A stretch of 64,000 nucleotides of DNA from Candidatus Paraprochloron terpiosi LD05. Lineage in GTDB: Bacteria > Cyanobacteriota > Cyanobacteriia > Cyanobacteriales > Prochloraceae. The DNA is taken from the NCBI GenBank assembly GCA_018141785.1, contig CP073341.1, positions 2,713,422 to 2,777,421 of the forward strand. The letters are read 5' to 3'. The first letter of the stretch is position 1. Each line of letters begins with the position of its first letter. A model generated the notes under the pieces. That model saw only the letters and a list, made by a program, of their open reading frames with translations, did not search any database and was not told the DNA's origin. The translations under genes and the position numbers were made by a program. Of this stretch, positions 49,001-56,659 are shown piece after piece.

Positions 49001-49113
49001 GACCTTTACAGGAAACGAGCCGCACGCTGAGTTACCATGGTTCCAGGTGGGTTGGTATTCAAACTTGAAGGTTTTTGCTCTTCAGCCACCTGGGTTTCGA
49101 CTTTAGATTCCAT
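46062..49113 (-). CDS. CAAD-domain thylakoid membrane protein, split by a group II intron (exons 49026-49113 and 46062-46417)
   Basis: Exon 1 starts at ATG 49113 (MESKVETQVAEEQKP) and gives 29 codons plus one base. Exon 2 runs 46417-46062. Joined at the inferred intron ends they give one open 147-aa protein with no stop. Exon 2 has YKQPLLYVMLMILAIIAVYLTLAVLEAINRIPLCEPLFELVGIGYSCWFVVRYL, the two-helix CAAD/CURT1-like membrane domain, with a basic amphipathic helix after it. The family is found as an appendage of cyanobacterial aminoacyl-tRNA synthetases and as free thylakoid proteins. Expression needs splicing. Confidence 0.82.
46418..49025 (-). mobile_element. Group II intron with maturase, complete
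   Basis: The 5' end reads GTGCGGCTCG (49025 downward), matching the GUGYG consensus. Domain V is GAGCTGTATGAGGTGAAAGTCTCACGTACAGTTC-like (about 46459-46492), and domain VI ends ..CGACTCTAAT at 46418. The same 3' boundary occurs in two fragments elsewhere (9673, 31875). The 2608-nt element holds a full RT/HNH protein gene and about 730 nt of domain I-IV RNA (48293-49025). It lies in sense orientation in the CAAD gene, so it can splice. Confidence 0.92.
46502..48292 (-). CDS. ltrA: Group II intron-encoded reverse transcriptase/maturase with HNH endonuclease
   Basis: The 596-aa multifunctional protein promotes splicing and retrohoming. RT blocks are visible: SPGVDGKT, RRVNIPKPNGKVRGLGIPTIADRAWQALL, GFRPGRCTADA, DISKCFDEIDH, GTPQGGVISPLLANIALD and GIRYADDAVF, where YADD is the catalytic motif at about 319-322. 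The maturase X domain follows near 380-450. A C-terminal HNH has CQHCNRKF..VELHHIDGNHNNW..NLVALHRECH. All motifs are intact, so it is probably active. A GTG at 48232 is an alternative start. Confidence 0.95.
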   Translation of the reverse strand: MVSTEKIPSVIIRAINEVKTVNITNQTSIEYRSLKALRLHLAAFLLAGKIGRRADDVWKDLPWKRFHNQVFRLQRCIFKAQKNGQKAKVKRLQRLLLQSRAAQALAVKQVAQLNTGRKSPGVDGKTALSTKERLTLCQRLNKHWYHWKHQQLRRVNIPKPNGKVRGLGIPTIADRAWQALLKSAAEPTYEATAGERSYGFRPGRCTADAQKLIFQNLSSQANGKNKLVLETDISKCFDEIDHKVMLKGVVLPKEALKGLKLAVKAGVRGEYPSSIKGTPQGGVISPLLANIALDGFENLGSDQWKGSRKNGTLIRGIRYADDAVFICKPKADTKKLREDIDEFLESRGLRINETKTKVSKATDGFDFLGWRFRVNSRGVFKSTPSSENYADIKAKVKATWKNGATTEARLKRIESQVRGWRQYHKNCDMSKHSLWSLSHWVWRKLRAEKRRMAIKEAEKARRLAIKGKPLGAAKRQLTSEQIKKAFPTVPWKVNNHVMVTGDASPYNGNISYWPGRNSKLYSGPTAEAIKRQKGKCQHCNRKFMEMDGAVELHHIDGNHNNWKRKNLVALHRECHQTQAIHRKRIKDGLVKRAVKV

Positions 49114-49271
49114 ATTTGACCTATCCTTTTGTTAAAATGGACATTTGATTGCATGGAAGACAGCCACAAGAGAAAAGCAGGCTGACTAACCTGTGCCCAT
49201 CTTATCAAAGAGTTTCGATGGTTAGCTCAAACTGGTTATAATGCTCTTAACAATACTTTATATTCTTTTAC

Positions 49272-50135
49272 TTAGCTGGCTAAAATTACTTCCCTTTCCC
49301 TTGCTGCATCGGTATTTTGGGTCAACTTGCAGCAGTAAATTTCGCAGGAATTATTGGGACTTTCAAACAGTTTTACTTTTTCCAGTTCAGCCCCAAGTTC
49401 TCGAATTGGTTCTGTCAACAGTCTCGCGATATAAAGAGCGATATTTTCCGCTGTGGGTACAACTGTCCCAAAATAAGCAATATCTTTGTTCAAGAAAGTG
49501 TGATCCAATGGTTCCAGAACCAGTTCATCAATGGCTCGCCGCAAAGCCCCCAGATCCACCAGCATTCCTGTACGGGAGTCAATTTCACCAGTTACAGAGA
49601 CTTCCAGATGGTAATTATGCCCATGACTACGGGCGCATTTACCGTAAATCTCACAATTTTCCTCGTAGCTCAATTCTGGAAGAGCGAGGCGATGAGCTGC
49701 ACTAAAATGGGTTTTAAGAGTCAGAGATGCTTCCATACCGTTTCCTCGATAATCAGCCCAAAGTTCGGGATGTTCAAACAATTGAATCTGGACTAGCGGT
49801 AAATGGGAAGCTAGTCGGTGCCAGATCGCCCGAGCAATATTTTCCGTTGTCGGTAAGGTTTGCTGAAATTCCGGCCAAACATCATTTAGATAAGCATAGT
49901 CTAATTGCCTAATTACTTTTGCCTTAATTATCTGCTTGACTACCGAAAAATTTTGCACCATTCCATAGCGATCCAATTCCCCAGCTCGGGAGACAACCAG
50001 GACGTAGTTGTGTCCGTGTCCCGGAAAGCGACTGCAAGGACCAAAGCGCTGCTGGTTTTCCGCTTCATCTAGTTCTGGCAACCAATATCTGCGACTCGCT
50101 GAAAACTGCGCCCTGCGGTGAATGATGCAATTCAT
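49272..50135 (-). CDS. Tandem 6-pyruvoyl-tetrahydropterin synthase/QueD-like protein
   Basis: The 287-aa protein (start ATG 50135, MNCIIHRRAQFSAS) has two PTPS/QueD domains. Domain 1 contains FSASRRYWLPEL and FPGHGHNYVLVV; domain 2 contains FSAAHRLALPELSYEENCEIYGKCARSHGHNYHLEV. QueD makes 6-carboxytetrahydropterin for queuosine synthesis; PTPS acts in biopterin synthesis. In domain 1 Arg replaces the first zinc-binding His (SASRR against SAAHR in domain 2), so only domain 2 keeps the full visible zinc site. A 4a-carbinolamine dehydratase lies 1.2 kb downstream. Confidence 0.85.
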   Translation of the reverse strand: MNCIIHRRAQFSASRRYWLPELDEAENQQRFGPCSRFPGHGHNYVLVVSRAGELDRYGMVQNFSVVKQIIKAKVIRQLDYAYLNDVWPEFQQTLPTTENIARAIWHRLASHLPLVQIQLFEHPELWADYRGNGMEASLTLKTHFSAAHRLALPELSYEENCEIYGKCARSHGHNYHLEVSVTGEIDSRTGMLVDLGALRRAIDELVLEPLDHTFLNKDIAYFGTVVPTAENIALYIARLLTEPIRELGAELEKVKLFESPNNSCEIYCCKLTQNTDAAREREVILAS

Positions 50136-50303
50136 CAGTTTTCTCCTAGTAGAAATTGTCAACTTTCTTCTTGCCCTTACCCTGGATTTTCAACTAATCC
50201 ACAGGGGTGCCGAACAAGATAGACCTATGAAAATAATTTAATAATAAATAATTTATTTATTACATTTAAAATAAGCAACTTCTTTAAATTAAAAATGAGA
50301 TGG

Positions 50304-51239
50304 TCAATCATAGAGAAACATAGGAGTGCTCAGATAGCGTTCCCCAAAGCTAGGCTGAATCATCACGATCATCTTATCTCGATTTACCGGACGGCGACCA
50401 ACCCTGATGGCAGCGCACAAAGCAGCACCAGTAGAAATACCGGAAAGCAGTCCTTCGTCCCTAGCTAAACGACGACCGTAAAAGAAAGCTTCCTCGTCGG
50501 TGACAGTAATTACTTCGTCAATGAGTTCCACCTTGAGTACTTCGGGAACAAAACCAGCCCCGATACCCTGAATTTTATGGGGTCCGGCACTGCCTCCAGA
50601 TAAAACGTCGCTGTTGGCTGGTTCCACAGCGATCGCCTGAAAAGACTTTTTATATTTTTTTATTACTTCTGCCACCCCAGTAATGGTGCCACCAGTGCCG
50701 ATTCCCGCGATTAAAAAGTCTACCTGCCCATCTGTATCGGCCCAAATCTCCTCAGCCGTAGTTAAGCGATGAATCTCCGGGTTAGCTGGGTTATTAAACT
50801 GTTGCAGCATATAAGCATTGGGAGTGGCTTCTACTATCCCTTGGGCACGCTTAATACAGCCCCCCATTCCTTCGCTGCCGGGAGTTAGTTCTAACTGCGC
50901 TCCATAGGCTTGCAACATGGCCCGTCGTTCCTTACTCATAGTTTCTGGCATAGTCAAAATCAGCTTATAGCCTTTTGCTGCCGCTGCCATCGCCAGAGCA
51001 ATGCCCGTATTTCCCGAAGTTGGTTCCACTAAAATAGTCTTCCCTGGGCTAATGAGACCTTGTTTCTCAGCCTCATTAATCATATTCACCCCAATGCGGT
51101 CTTTGACAGAAGCTGCTGGGTTCATACCCTCCAATTTCACCAAAATTTGAGCTAGGCAGCCTTCTTCAGAGGGAATGCGATTTAACTGCACTAAGGGAGT
51201 CCCACCCACAAGTTCGGTAATATTTTTGGCAATGCGCAT
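50304..51239 (-). CDS. cysK: Cysteine synthase (O-acetylserine sulfhydrylase)
   Basis: This PLP enzyme forms cysteine from O-acetylserine and sulfide. The 311 aa include [11 protein letters not shown] with the Schiff-base Lys at about 46, [11 protein letters not shown] (substrate loop), GTGGTITGV (phosphate loop) and the C-terminal [12 protein letters not shown]. The start is the ATG at 51239. It is intact and on the same strand as the pterin dehydratase and glmU genes upstream of it. Confidence 0.93.
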   Translation of the reverse strand: MRIAKNITELVGGTPLVQLNRIPSEEGCLAQILVKLEGMNPAASVKDRIGVNMINEAEKQGLISPGKTILVEPTSGNTGIALAMAAAAKGYKLILTMPETMSKERRAMLQAYGAQLELTPGSEGMGGCIKRAQGIVEATPNAYMLQQFNNPANPEIHRLTTAEEIWADTDGQVDFLIAGIGTGGTITGVAEVIKKYKKSFQAIAVEPANSDVLSGGSAGPHKIQGIGAGFVPEVLKVELIDEVITVTDEEAFFYGRRLARDEGLLSGISTGAALCAAIRVGRRPVNRDKMIVMIQPSFGERYLSTPMFLYD

Positions 51240-51354
51240 AATAATATTTTTTAACTAAATATCTGCCAATAATAACAGTTTAATATTGTAGGTTGGGTAG
51301 AACGAAGTGAAACCCAACCTACGGGCTTTTTATCAAATTAGCTGTGTCAGTCTA

Positions 51355-51633
51355 CTACAACTGAGAAATAGTAGTTGCCATATCAAAATCTTTCTCAGTC
51401 AAACCTCCTGCATCGTGGGTAGTGAGCCTAATAGTTACTTTATTATAGGAAATTTCTAAATCGGGATGGTGTGCTGCTGACTCCGCTGGTTCCACTAATC
51501 GATTCACAAAGTCTATCGCCTCGATAAAGTCTTTAAATCTGCGAGTGGACTTAATGGTTTTCCTTTCTAAACTCCAATCAGAGAGTTTATCTATCCTTGC
51601 TTTAATTTCCTTTTCAGAGAGTACTTGAGCCAT
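51355..51633 (-). CDS. 4a-hydroxytetrahydrobiopterin dehydratase (pterin-4a-carbinolamine dehydratase)
   Basis: The 92-aa protein shows RFKDFIEAIDFVNRLVEPAESAAHHPDLEISYNKVTIRLTTHDAGGLTEKDFDMA, the conserved HHP and T-H-x-x-G-L-T active-site pattern. It recycles the carbinolamine of tetrahydropterins. Non-phenylalanine-hydroxylating cyanobacteria often keep it, with a possible role near carboxysome or pterin metabolism. It begins about 57 nt downstream of the structured RNA region. Confidence 0.92.
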   Translation of the reverse strand: MAQVLSEKEIKARIDKLSDWSLERKTIKSTRRFKDFIEAIDFVNRLVEPAESAAHHPDLEISYNKVTIRLTTHDAGGLTEKDFDMATTISQL

Positions 51634-51689
51634 TTTTTCTTCTCTTTGGGTAACGTCCCTTCATTGTGAACTGGTAACTGGTACAAAAA

Positions 51690-51945
51690 CTATCCGCCCT
51701 CACAAGGGATGCGGATGTTTAAAAACATAGCACTTAATGTGAGGGCGGTGTAGCGGGTCTTCTGGTTGAAACCTGACTGCCGGGAGGAACCCAAACAGCA
51801 GACTTATCGACCAACCTCCTGGGAGGTTGAAACCAACTGCTAGAGAACAGCCCCGGCCCACAGCCGGCTATCTTCAACCAGGAGACCCATGATTTTACTA
51901 CTATCTGTCATGGGCATCACCTCCTTTTTTGGTCCCTGAACGGAT
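51690..51945 (-). ncRNA. Structured RNA with a strong Shine-Dalgarno and a 23-25-codon ORF
   Basis: On the minus strand, TTGACA (51963-51958) precedes AAAAAAGGAGGTGAT (51930-51916), which is complementary to the 16S rRNA 3' end over about 11 nt. Two ATGs follow (51914 and 51908) opening a short ORF that ends at TAG near 51840. The RNA can fold: GGGTCT.CTGGTTGAA pairs with TTCAACCAG.AGACCC around a multi-hairpin interior (CAACCTC/GAGGTTG among them). CCGCCCTCAC/GTGAGGGCGG (51694-51748) then resembles a terminator followed by TTTTT. No known family was recognised. Confidence 0.5.
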
Positions 51946-52045
51946 TTATTTCTCAAAATTGTCAAGTTTTTTGGATTTCAATCCAGTCATGGCTTTTCCA
52001 CTATAACACAAAAAAATTCAATGTGGAAAGAAAATTGAAAATTTG

Positions 52046-53386
52046 TCACTTTTTAGGTTTCCAACCCTTTTTCACCACCTGACGTGCTCTGGCGATGGCC
52101 AAAGAATCGTCCTGGACGTTCTCGGTGAGTACGGAACCAGCAGCAACTGTCACGTCTTCCCCCAATTCAATGGGAGCCACCAGAACGCTATTAGAACCAG
52201 TTTTCGTCCTGTTGCCGATGGAGGTAGGATGTTTTTTGACCCCATCGTAGTTAGCAGTAATGGTTCCTGCACCGATGTTCACCTGGTCACCCAAAGTGGC
52301 ATCCCCCAAATAAGAGAGATGGGCTACATTGGTTTCCTCACCTAGGGTAGCATTTTTCAACTCCACAAAATTACCCACGCGACAGACTTCTCCTACCTGC
52401 ACCTTACCCCGCAAATGGGCATAAGGCCCTATTGTAGCACCCTCTGCCACCTCACTGTCCCTCACTACTGAATAGAGTACGGTTACATTGTCCCCAATCC
52501 GACTGTTTTCGATTAAACTTCCGGGTCCAATGCGAGTACCAGAACCAATCACAGTATTGCCCCGCAAGTGAGTCCCCGGTTCAATAATGGAATTGGGTTG
52601 CAATTGAACCGTATCCTCTATGGTAATACTGTCCGGGTCAATGAGAGTAACCCCTGCTTTCATCCAACCATCTTTGACCCGCACTTGTAAAATATCATAA
52701 GCAGTGGCTAATTGCTTCCGGTCATTAATACCGCTAATTTCCAAATAATCCTCTACATTCACCGCCATGACAGGTTCCAGGTAATCAACTACCTCCGTCA
52801 GATAATATTCTTGTTGGTCGTTGTTGGCTGTAAGTTTGGGCAATACCGCTGCCAGTTTTGGCCAATTAAAGCAATAAATTCCGGCATTAATGCGGTGATT
52901 TTGTTTTTGAGTCTCCGTGCAGTCCCGATGCTCAATGATTTGGGAGACCAGATTGTTGCCATGGCAAAAAACCCGCCCGTAACCATGGGGATTGGGTAAA
53001 TTAGCTGTGAGGAGAGTAGCAGCATTCTGGTGCTTTTGGTGGGTTTGTAATAACTGTGCCAGAGTTGATGGTCGCAAGAGGGGCACATCTCCATTTAATA
53101 CCAGCAGATCTCCTGTAAATCCTCCTAAATGAGGGATGAGTTGTTGTAGGGCATGACCTGTTCCCAGTTGTTCCTTTTGGTGGATAAATTCTACCCCTTT
53201 CAGGACTTCCTTAACTCGTTGGGCTTCATAACCCACAATAACCAAACGCCTTTCGGGAGTCAAGTCACCACAACTTTCCAAAGTACGTTGGACGAGGGAT
53301 TTACCTCCCAGCTGGTGTAACACCTTGGGAAGGTTTGATTTCATCCTGGTTCCCCGCCCAGCTGCCAAAATTGCTACCGCTACCAT
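52046..53386 (-). CDS. glmU: Bifunctional UDP-N-acetylglucosamine pyrophosphorylase/glucosamine-1-phosphate acetyltransferase
   Basis: GlmU makes UDP-GlcNAc for peptidoglycan and lipopolysaccharide. The N-terminal uridyltransferase has [24 protein letters not shown] and [13 protein letters not shown]. The C-terminal left-handed beta-helix has hexapeptide repeats, with [35 protein letters not shown] near the acetyltransferase site. 446 aa is normal. The ATG at 53386 is used. Confidence 0.96.
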   Translation of the reverse strand: MVAVAILAAGRGTRMKSNLPKVLHQLGGKSLVQRTLESCGDLTPERRLVIVGYEAQRVKEVLKGVEFIHQKEQLGTGHALQQLIPHLGGFTGDLLVLNGDVPLLRPSTLAQLLQTHQKHQNAATLLTANLPNPHGYGRVFCHGNNLVSQIIEHRDCTETQKQNHRINAGIYCFNWPKLAAVLPKLTANNDQQEYYLTEVVDYLEPVMAVNVEDYLEISGINDRKQLATAYDILQVRVKDGWMKAGVTLIDPDSITIEDTVQLQPNSIIEPGTHLRGNTVIGSGTRIGPGSLIENSRIGDNVTVLYSVVRDSEVAEGATIGPYAHLRGKVQVGEVCRVGNFVELKNATLGEETNVAHLSYLGDATLGDQVNIGAGTITANYDGVKKHPTSIGNRTKTGSNSVLVAPIELGEDVTVAAGSVLTENVQDDSLAIARARQVVKKGWKPKK

Positions 53387-53439
53387 TGCTTTATTGCTGT
53401 CTATGATTCAAGTATTGTGAGTATATCCCGGAAGCGCTA

Positions 53440-53640
53440 TATCTATTCCGAATTTGTGAAGCTCAGTAGGGCGATCGCCATTATACAATTGCCTTCCATT
53501 CCTTCCTCGGAAATAATTTCCAGGAATTATACCTTACCACTTGTCCCAGGGTGTGTTATACTTTTTTAAAGTGATTCGACAAAGTGAACGAATCGCACAC
53601 CGTTCACCGCAGCGGATGCTGGGGTATGGAGGCGAGCTAA
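53440..53640. repeat. Dispersed-repeat block upstream of the accessory island
   Basis: TTCCGAATTTGTGAAGCTCA with AGTAGGGCGATC (53448-53478) recurs at 58178-58208. The following CTTCCTCGGAAATAATTT and CCACTTGTCCC..GTGTTATA pieces recur at 60610-60675 and 58257-58292. The blocks flank and punctuate the toxin-antitoxin island. Confidence 0.7.
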
Positions 53641-53669
53641 GTTTTAATTTAGGGAGGTAAGTCTTAAAG

Positions 53670-54041
53670 ATGAGGAAAGTGAAAAAAACGACTATGGGTT
53701 TACTCTTAATTGGTGGAGTAATTCTTGCGTTACTACTTAGCTCAGATATAAGAGTCATTGTAGGGGCTGTATTGAATCTAGTGGTTATGCTGGCTCCAGT
53801 GGTTTTGCTGGTTTGACTGGTTTTGCATTTCAGAAAAAGGCGGGCTGAACATGTCCAATATATGTTAGAGCAATATGAATCAGCTAAATCTCAGTTGCGT
53901 CAAAATCCTGGTAGTTCGCAGGCCCGAGAAGCTATGTTGAAGGCTGGTAGAGAGTATTACTCTTGCATTAGGGAAGGAGGTGCGCCAACAATTTATGATG
54001 AGCAAGCAATGAATAATGATATGAAAGCGATTACCGGATAG
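53670..54041 (+). pseudogene. Small membrane protein gene interrupted by an in-frame TGA
   Basis: From ATG 53670 (RBS AGGGAGG) the frame encodes one hydrophobic hairpin (MGLLLIGGVILALLL, VVMLAPVVLLV). TGA occurs at 53814-53816, and the same frame continues LVLHFRKRRAEHVQYMLEQYESAKSQLRQNPGSSQAREAM to 54041. A TGG-to-TGA change (Trp) would restore a 123-aa protein with a membrane hairpin and a charged helical cytosolic tail. The family is unknown. Confidence 0.6.
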
Positions 54042-54069
54042 GTAATTTCTAGAGGCAAAACTGAAGTTG

Positions 54070-54215
54070 GTGAATCAAAGCGTTTACATTGAAACTAGCA
54101 TTTTAGGGCATCTAACTGCCAGATCAACAGACAACCTGATCCTTGCCGCTCTCAGCGGTTGGATTTGTTACAATCTTTGATGCTGTGCATATGGCATTGG
54201 CAACAGTGAAGTGCG
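54070..54215 (+). pseudogene. PIN-domain toxin remnant 1 (internally deleted)
   Basis: GTG 54070 opens NQSVYIETSILGHLTARSTDNLILAA, the N-terminus of a PIN toxin with its first acidic residue region. The frame then degenerates and stops at 54178. In another frame FDAVHMALATV follows (54169-54210), which matches a PIN C-terminal motif. The middle of the gene is missing. A GTAGGTTGGG repeat begins right after. Confidence 0.6.
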
Positions 54216-54400
54216 AGCAAGCTCACCGTAGGTTGGGAAGAGGTGCCGAAACCCAACAATCACAAGCCTTTGCGTGCCTAACCCTGTATTGGAGCGGACT
54301 TTTCGGCGAAAGCGTTGAGCCTCGTTATAAAATGGTATCACATTGCTCAATTTCATCATTTGTTGGAGTTGATTGAAATATTTTGACCTGTTAACTTACT

Positions 54401-54553
54401 GTGAATGGAAGCGTTTACATTGAAACCAGCATTTTAGGACATCTAACTACTAAATCAACAGACAACCTGATCCTTGCCGCTAATATCAAGATCACTCAGG
54501 ATTGGTGGAATGAGGATCGCAGTTTTACCCGAAAGATGGTATCGCGCCGCTAG
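54401..54553 (+). pseudogene. PIN-domain toxin remnant 2
   Basis: This is a second copy of the same start (NGSVYIETSILGHLTTKSTDNLILAANIKITQDWWNEDR). It runs into SFTRKMVSRR, encoded by the 42-nt repeat at 54523-54564, and stops. The two remnants share a near-identical 5' stretch of about 75 nt in direct orientation. Neither can give a folded PIN domain. Confidence 0.6.
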
Positions 54554-54564
54554 CCTCAAGGCCG
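54523..54564. repeat. 42-nt direct repeat, copy 1
   Basis: It begins TTTTACCCGAAAGATGG and contains CGCGCCGCTAGCCTCAAGG. An identical copy lies at 58336-58377, and a diverged inverted-context version ends the yoeB gene at about 54912-54952. Confidence 0.85.
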
Positions 54565-54874
54565 AATGTTGGGTTGAAGAATGAAACCCAACCTACGGTA
54601 ATTTCGATCACACTGGCGATTTTGAGAGGAATCCCCGCCACCTTGGTAACCAGGCTTCCTATGGTTGATTTCCAATTTATCTTGTGCCGTCAACTATAAT
54701 CCGCACTGTGTGTATTTGCCTTTCTTTCTGTCAACATCGTTGGTATTAGAACAGGCATCACTGATTGCCGAGGGAGAGGGATACAGAAAGAACTATAAGC
54801 TCAGAAATCCTGATGGAATTTGGCAAGAATGGTTAAGAGTCTTTAGGGTTAATATCGTCATGCTACAATAACTT

Positions 54875-55231
54875 CTAACACTTCAGTACAGCGGACGCGA
54901 AGGCCAAGGGATCGGCTTTTCCGAAAGTGGGTCTCGCGCCGCTGACCTTAGCCGTTAGACGTCGAAACTGTTCATAGTGGCCGCCAATTGCGAAGATGTA
55001 GATAGATTGGTCGTCAAACTTGTAAATGAGTCTATCTTTCTCCGAGATTCGCTTAGACCACAAACCAGATAAATTATGTTTAAGCGGTTCTGGTTTTCCT
55101 AAGCCTGATGCAGGATCTGAGCGCAGCATCTCCTTTAGCAGCTTGCACAGCGCTTTGTGCAATTTCTTATCTTTTTCCCGGAGCTGTTCATAGACGTACC
55201 AAGTATTGCCCTCAAACACCAATGATCTCAT
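54875..55231 (-). CDS. Txe/YoeB-family mRNA interferase toxin with repeat-derived C-terminus
   Basis: YoeB cuts mRNA in the ribosomal A site. The toxin core is GNTWYVYEQLREKDKKLHKALCKLLKEMLR..GLGKPEPLKHNLSGLWSKRISEKDRLIYKFDDQSIYIFAIGGHYEQ, ending near residue 88 as in normal YoeB. The following ~30 residues (RRLTAKVSGARPTFGKADPL...) are encoded by a relative of the 42-nt repeat. The catalytic His/Tyr end is thus extended, which may affect activity. It overlaps the antitoxin gene by 20 nt. Confidence 0.85.
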   Translation of the reverse strand: MRSLVFEGNTWYVYEQLREKDKKLHKALCKLLKEMLRSDPASGLGKPEPLKHNLSGLWSKRISEKDRLIYKFDDQSIYIFAIGGHYEQFRRLTAKVSGARPTFGKADPLAFASAVLKC

Positions 55232-55484
55232 TTAGCTGCCCCTCACTTGGTCTGTAGCCTGTGCCTTGTACATGGGTCTCAAGAGATTCGACTATCTGCT
55301 CCATAAGGCTACTATTTTGCAGAACGTACAATGTTTCTCGTTCCCTTTCCCAATCCGATGCACTTATCACTACAAAATCATCACCAGAGCGGCGGGTTAC
55401 TCTCAGAGGAGTATCAGTACTGATTACTTGCTGAATGTAGCTTTTTAGGTTGTCTCTAAAGCGATTTACACTTATAGTATCCAT
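55212..55484 (-). CDS. Phd/YefM-family antitoxin
   Basis: The 90-aa antitoxin begins MDTISVNRFRDNLKSYIQQVISTDTPLRVTRRSGDDFVVISASDWERERETLYVL, the usual Phd/YefM DNA-binding half, followed by a disordered toxin-binding tail. It precedes and overlaps yoeB and probably represses the pair's promoter upstream of 55484. Confidence 0.9.
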   Translation of the reverse strand: MDTISVNRFRDNLKSYIQQVISTDTPLRVTRRSGDDFVVISASDWERERETLYVLQNSSLMEQIVESLETHVQGTGYRPSEGQLNEIIGV

Positions 55485-56074
55485 AGCGTTTGCTAAATGT
55501 ACCGTAATTTGGTACCAGTTTAACTTGTAAGTTCTAGCAGTACAACACGTAGCTCTCGGTCATGGTGGAAAACATGATTGGTATCAAAATCCCAGAACCA
55601 AGATTTCTCAACCCTAGTATTTCGAGTGTTGTGCTCTTGCAGTAGGAAAAAATAGTGGATGGGGCTGTGGTGAACACTACCAGATTATTTGAGGTTAGTC
55701 TGTGGTCTAATTAACCTAGGTGAAGGGATCGCCCCCTCCACCTGGTGAAAGTTTCCCCGATGCCTGACAATCGCCTTGGCAACGAGACTTCCTCTGGTCG
55801 ATTTCCAACTAATCCTGCGCCGTAAACCATAGCCCGCACCGGGTGTACTTCCCCTTCTGTCGCTTCAAGAGTGGTCAAGAGTCTCTAGTTAATATCGTCA
55901 TGCTAAAATAACTTTTAATAGTGCGAGCCAGCTTACTGGTAGGTTGGGTTGAGGCACGAAACCCAACAATCACGCTAATCCTGTATTGGAACGGACTTTT
56001 CGGCGAAAGCGTTGTGCTCTCTAGGTTATAATCGTAGCCTGAAAGAATATAGATAGATCGTTGATGATTTTACT
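55485..56074. other. 590-bp accessory gap with repeats and an open remnant
   Basis: The minus strand at 55520-55642 is open for about 40 codons (QEHNTRNTRVEKSWFWDFD..HHDRELRVV), a protein-like piece I cannot place. At 55918-56035 a dispersed unit (GTAGGTTGGG..GAAACCCAAC, then CGGACTTTTCGGCGAAAGCG, then GTTATAATCGTAGCCT) appears; it recurs at 54225-54330, 56560 and 57965-58043. Confidence 0.5.
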
Positions 56075-56227
56075 ATGGATCTATCAAAAAAACTGCGATC
56101 GCTGACTTATAGCTTAGACATTCAAATGCCTGGAGTTTATTTCTGGTGTGGAAATTTCATTATTCAGATTGGTGGAACTGAAGTAGATGATGAACCTTAT
56201 TACTATCCTTTTGTTCTACATTTATAG
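56075..56227 (+). CDS. Small unrecognised ORF (50 aa)
   Basis: MDLSKKLRSLTYSLDIQMPG...DEPYYYPFVLHL is acidic-aromatic at the end. No family is known to me. It may be a truncated toxin or antitoxin, given the setting. Confidence 0.3.
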   Translation: MDLSKKLRSLTYSLDIQMPGVYFWCGNFIIQIGGTEVDDEPYYYPFVLHL

Positions 56228-56314
56228 GTTTGGATTTGTATTGCCCAATTATTTCCTCTGGCATACTCCCTTTGATAAGTTCAAACGTATTGAAGAAAAT
56301 GTAGTATTGAATGT

Positions 56315-56548
56315 TTGTTAAATAAGCATACTGCTATTAATGGTTTACCACCTTTTACTGTTAAGTTCTTGCTTAAACAAGAATTTTTTGTTCTTCTTGA
56401 GGAGGCTGGTTATAGTTTAAGTGCGACTATGCCTTCAGGGAGAAATAACTGCTTGAAATATCTCTTCTCTCATAGAAAGTACAATAGCGTAATAGCAGTT
56501 TACAACCCTAAAAATAATAGAATAGTCACTGCTTATCAGTTAGATTAA
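56315..56548 (+). CDS. Small unrecognised protein (77 aa), possible toxin
   Basis: The frame starts at TTG and encodes LLKQEFFVLLEEAGYSLSATMPSGRNNCLKYLFSHRKYNSVIAVYNPKNNRIVTAYQLD. The ending 'VYNPKNNRIVTAY' resembles the beta-hairpin end of small RNase-type toxins such as the DUF4258 group, which often pair with a zinc-finger antitoxin like the next gene. This is inference from layout. Confidence 0.4.
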   Translation: MLNKHTAINGLPPFTVKFLLKQEFFVLLEEAGYSLSATMPSGRNNCLKYLFSHRKYNSVIAVYNPKNNRIVTAYQLD

Positions 56549-56659
56549 TAGAGTGCCAGCAAGCTCACCGTAGGTTGGGAAGAGGAACGAAACCCAACTT
56601 CAAATCTCGCCTAACCCTGTAATCCTAGCCTAAAATAATCTTAAAGAGAGGTTAAATTA

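Noticed and set aside
49317-49796. 159-codon plus-strand frame
   Set aside because: It is antisense to the QueD-like gene, which carries clear conserved motifs.
51755-51835. GGTTGAAACC units that look like CRISPR repeats
   Set aside because: Only two to three units, uneven spacing, and they pair with each other as RNA stems; no cas genes are in the window.
51915-51932. ATCACCTCCTTTTTT resembling the 3' end of 16S rRNA
   Set aside because: No other 16S sequence is near it; on the minus strand it is a Shine-Dalgarno sequence before a small ORF.
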